Position numbers and translations under genes: made by a program. This document shows positions 63,209 through 64,000 of a stretch of DNA of 64,000 bases, one piece after another; the stretch's first letter is position 1; the number at the start of each line of letters is the position of its first letter. The DNA is from Mycobacteroides chelonae CCUG 47445 (GTDB lineage Bacteria > Actinomycetota > Actinomycetes > Mycobacteriales > Mycobacteriaceae), in NCBI RefSeq assembly GCF_001632805.1, contig NZ_CP007220.1:4030001-4094000 (forward strand). The letters run 5' to 3'. Under the pieces are notes generated by a model. That model did not search any database. It was not told the origin of the DNA and saw only the letters and a list, made by a program, of their open reading frames with translations.

Positions 63209-63632
63209 CCCCGTCGAACCAGCTCTGTGCGGTCGGCCTGATGATCAGCACATTGGCCACTATCAGCGATAGGGCGGCGATGAGCAGCAGCGGGCCCACC
63301 GAACCGGAGCTGGCCATCGCAATGGCACCGAGCACCGAGACCACCGAGAGCGTGATCAGCGCCCGGCGATAGCGCTTGTCACCCTGCCTGGTCCGCCCGG
63401 CCAGAAATGCGATGCCGGCCGCCAGCAGGATGCACAACACACCCCACGCCCGGAAGTACGTGACGAGATTTCGTACGTCGGCGTCGGTCAGATCCGGCTT
63501 CGCGGCCGCCCGCACCGCGTCATAGCGCTGAGTCACCCCGGCCAGACCGTTCAGGAACAGGGCCGCCGACGACACCACCCAGAACCAGAACGCCACATCG
63601 ACGATGCGTGGGCGCGGTTGTTCGGATGTCAT
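63195..63632 (-). CDS. Four-helix membrane protein
   Basis: A 145-residue protein with four hydrophobic helices (about 11-30, 60-80, 92-110 and 113-132) and the loop AAKPDLTDADVRNLVTYFRAWG after the first. It belongs to a type common in actinobacteria with no known function. It overlaps the DUF3093-like gene by 14 bp. The neighbouring gene at 63655 has the same layout from helix 2 onward, so the two look like tandem paralogues. Confidence 0.72.
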   Translation of the reverse strand: MTSEQPRPRIVDVAFWFWVVSSAALFLNGLAGVTQRYDAVRAAAKPDLTDADVRNLVTYFRAWGVLCILLAAGIAFLAGRTRQGDKRYRRALITLSVVSVLGAIAMASSGSVGPLLLIAALSLIVANVLIIRPTAQSWFDGGEDG

Positions 63633-63654
63633 TCAGGCAGCGTATCGGGGGTGT

Positions 63655-63996
63655 TTAGCGCTGCCTTGTCAGGTACGCGGTGGAGTCCTCACGATGCAGC
63701 AGAAACAGGCCGCCACAGATCAATACGGACGCGGTGATGCCCGAGAGCGCCTGCACAATCGCCGGCACACCTTCCAGGTCAATCAACCGGGTGGCGGTGA
63801 ACACCACCGATCCCACCGCACCTCCGGTGAGGAAGGTGCGGGCCAGCCGATACCCCGCGCGCATGAGGAAGATCCCGGTGACCACGAGAGACCCCACCAC
63901 AACGACGATGAACCCGTTGAAGGCGTACACCGTCCAGAGCGGGGCCGCCTTACGCACCTCCGGGTCCTGCTGCCATTGACCGACGTTTGCGGCCAT
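63655..63996 (-). CDS. Membrane protein, probably incomplete at right edge
   Basis: The visible 113 residues have three membrane helices. QQDPEVRKAAPLWTVYAFNG lines up with DLTDADVRNLVTYFRAWG of the adjacent gene, but the first helix of that protein is missing here. The frame is open to the end of the window (64000), so the real start probably lies beyond it and the ATG at 63996 is internal. Function unknown. Confidence 0.6.
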   Translation of the reverse strand: MAANVGQWQQDPEVRKAAPLWTVYAFNGFIVVVVGSLVVTGIFLMRAGYRLARTFLTGGAVGSVVFTATRLIDLEGVPAIVQALSGITASVLICGGLFLLHREDSTAYLTRQR

Positions 63997-64000
63997 GTAG

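Noticed and set aside
1..64000. tRNA, rRNA, insertion sequence, integrase or attachment site
   Set aside because: No tRNA-like cloverleaf, rRNA sequence, transposase motif or flanking direct repeat was recognised by eye; short RNAs could still be missed.

Overview
The window looks like chromosomal DNA of a rapidly growing mycobacterium, most plausibly of the Mycobacterium abscessus/chelonae group. This rests on high GC content, many GTG/TTG and leaderless-looking starts, F420-type (Ddn) oxidoreductases, GrcC1/MenJ/MgtA, and a gene order close to the M. tuberculosis H37Rv stretch Rv0524-Rv0563. The species is an inference; the Mycobacteriaceae assignment is strong. I saw no rRNA or tRNA gene, insertion sequence, integrase or CRISPR array.

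Layout. (1) 1-5.2 kb: a leftward redox operon (AurF-like diiron protein, Baeyer-Villiger-type flavin monooxygenase, short-chain dehydrogenase, start of a further gene), preceded by a second AurF-like gene that has lost all its predicted iron ligands, and a divergent DUF4873 gene. (2) 5.2-6.8 kb: a TetR regulator facing a hotdog thioesterase and a TIGR03086-type gene across two palindromic operators. (3) 6.8-33.6 kb: the menaquinone region. It holds htpX, grcC1, menJ, menG, mgtA, a DUF3592 gene, menD, bpoC, menC, then menB, a glyoxalase, pitA, a DUF3349 gene, menE, mtnP and menA. Lineage-specific genes are inserted: an HTH/Clp_N regulator, a diguanylate cyclase, a pirin, a membrane protein resembling a tethered ECF sigma factor next to a Thr-rich surface protein, and a Tat-type lipoprotein superoxide dismutase.

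(4) 33.6-47.4 kb: an accessory island between menA and the Rv0531-like gene. In H37Rv this interval holds fabH and a PE_PGRS gene. Here it holds a small secreted protein, a two-gene HTH + Clp_N module, two divergent cytochromes P450 around an AT-rich spacer, and a possible biosynthetic cluster (P450, Ddn-like reductase, WS/DGAT-type acyltransferase, large class-III aminotransferase, SDR, EthA-like monooxygenase, sulfotransferase, DUF1214 protein). This cluster is the best candidate for an undescribed pathway, perhaps making a sulfated, acylated, amine-bearing lipid.

(5) 47.4-56.4 kb: the conserved System II cytochrome c maturation operon (hemL, phosphatase, ResA-like thioredoxin, ccdA, resB, ccsB), a MinD/ParA-like ATPase and two Ddn-like genes. 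(6) 56.4-64 kb: an M13 lipoprotein peptidase, a TSUP transporter, a copper P-type ATPase with a RicR/CsoR-like box on its promoter, a methyltransferase behind a palindrome, and small membrane proteins running off the right edge.

The central theme is menaquinone supply and respiration: MenD/MenC/MenE/MenB/MenA/MenG/MenJ with GrcC1, plus haem synthesis and cytochrome c assembly. The most interesting extras are the HTH/Clp_N module found twice (once fused, once split, both behind GTCAA/TTGAC dyads), the ligand-less diiron paralogue, and the sulfotransferase/P450 cluster.
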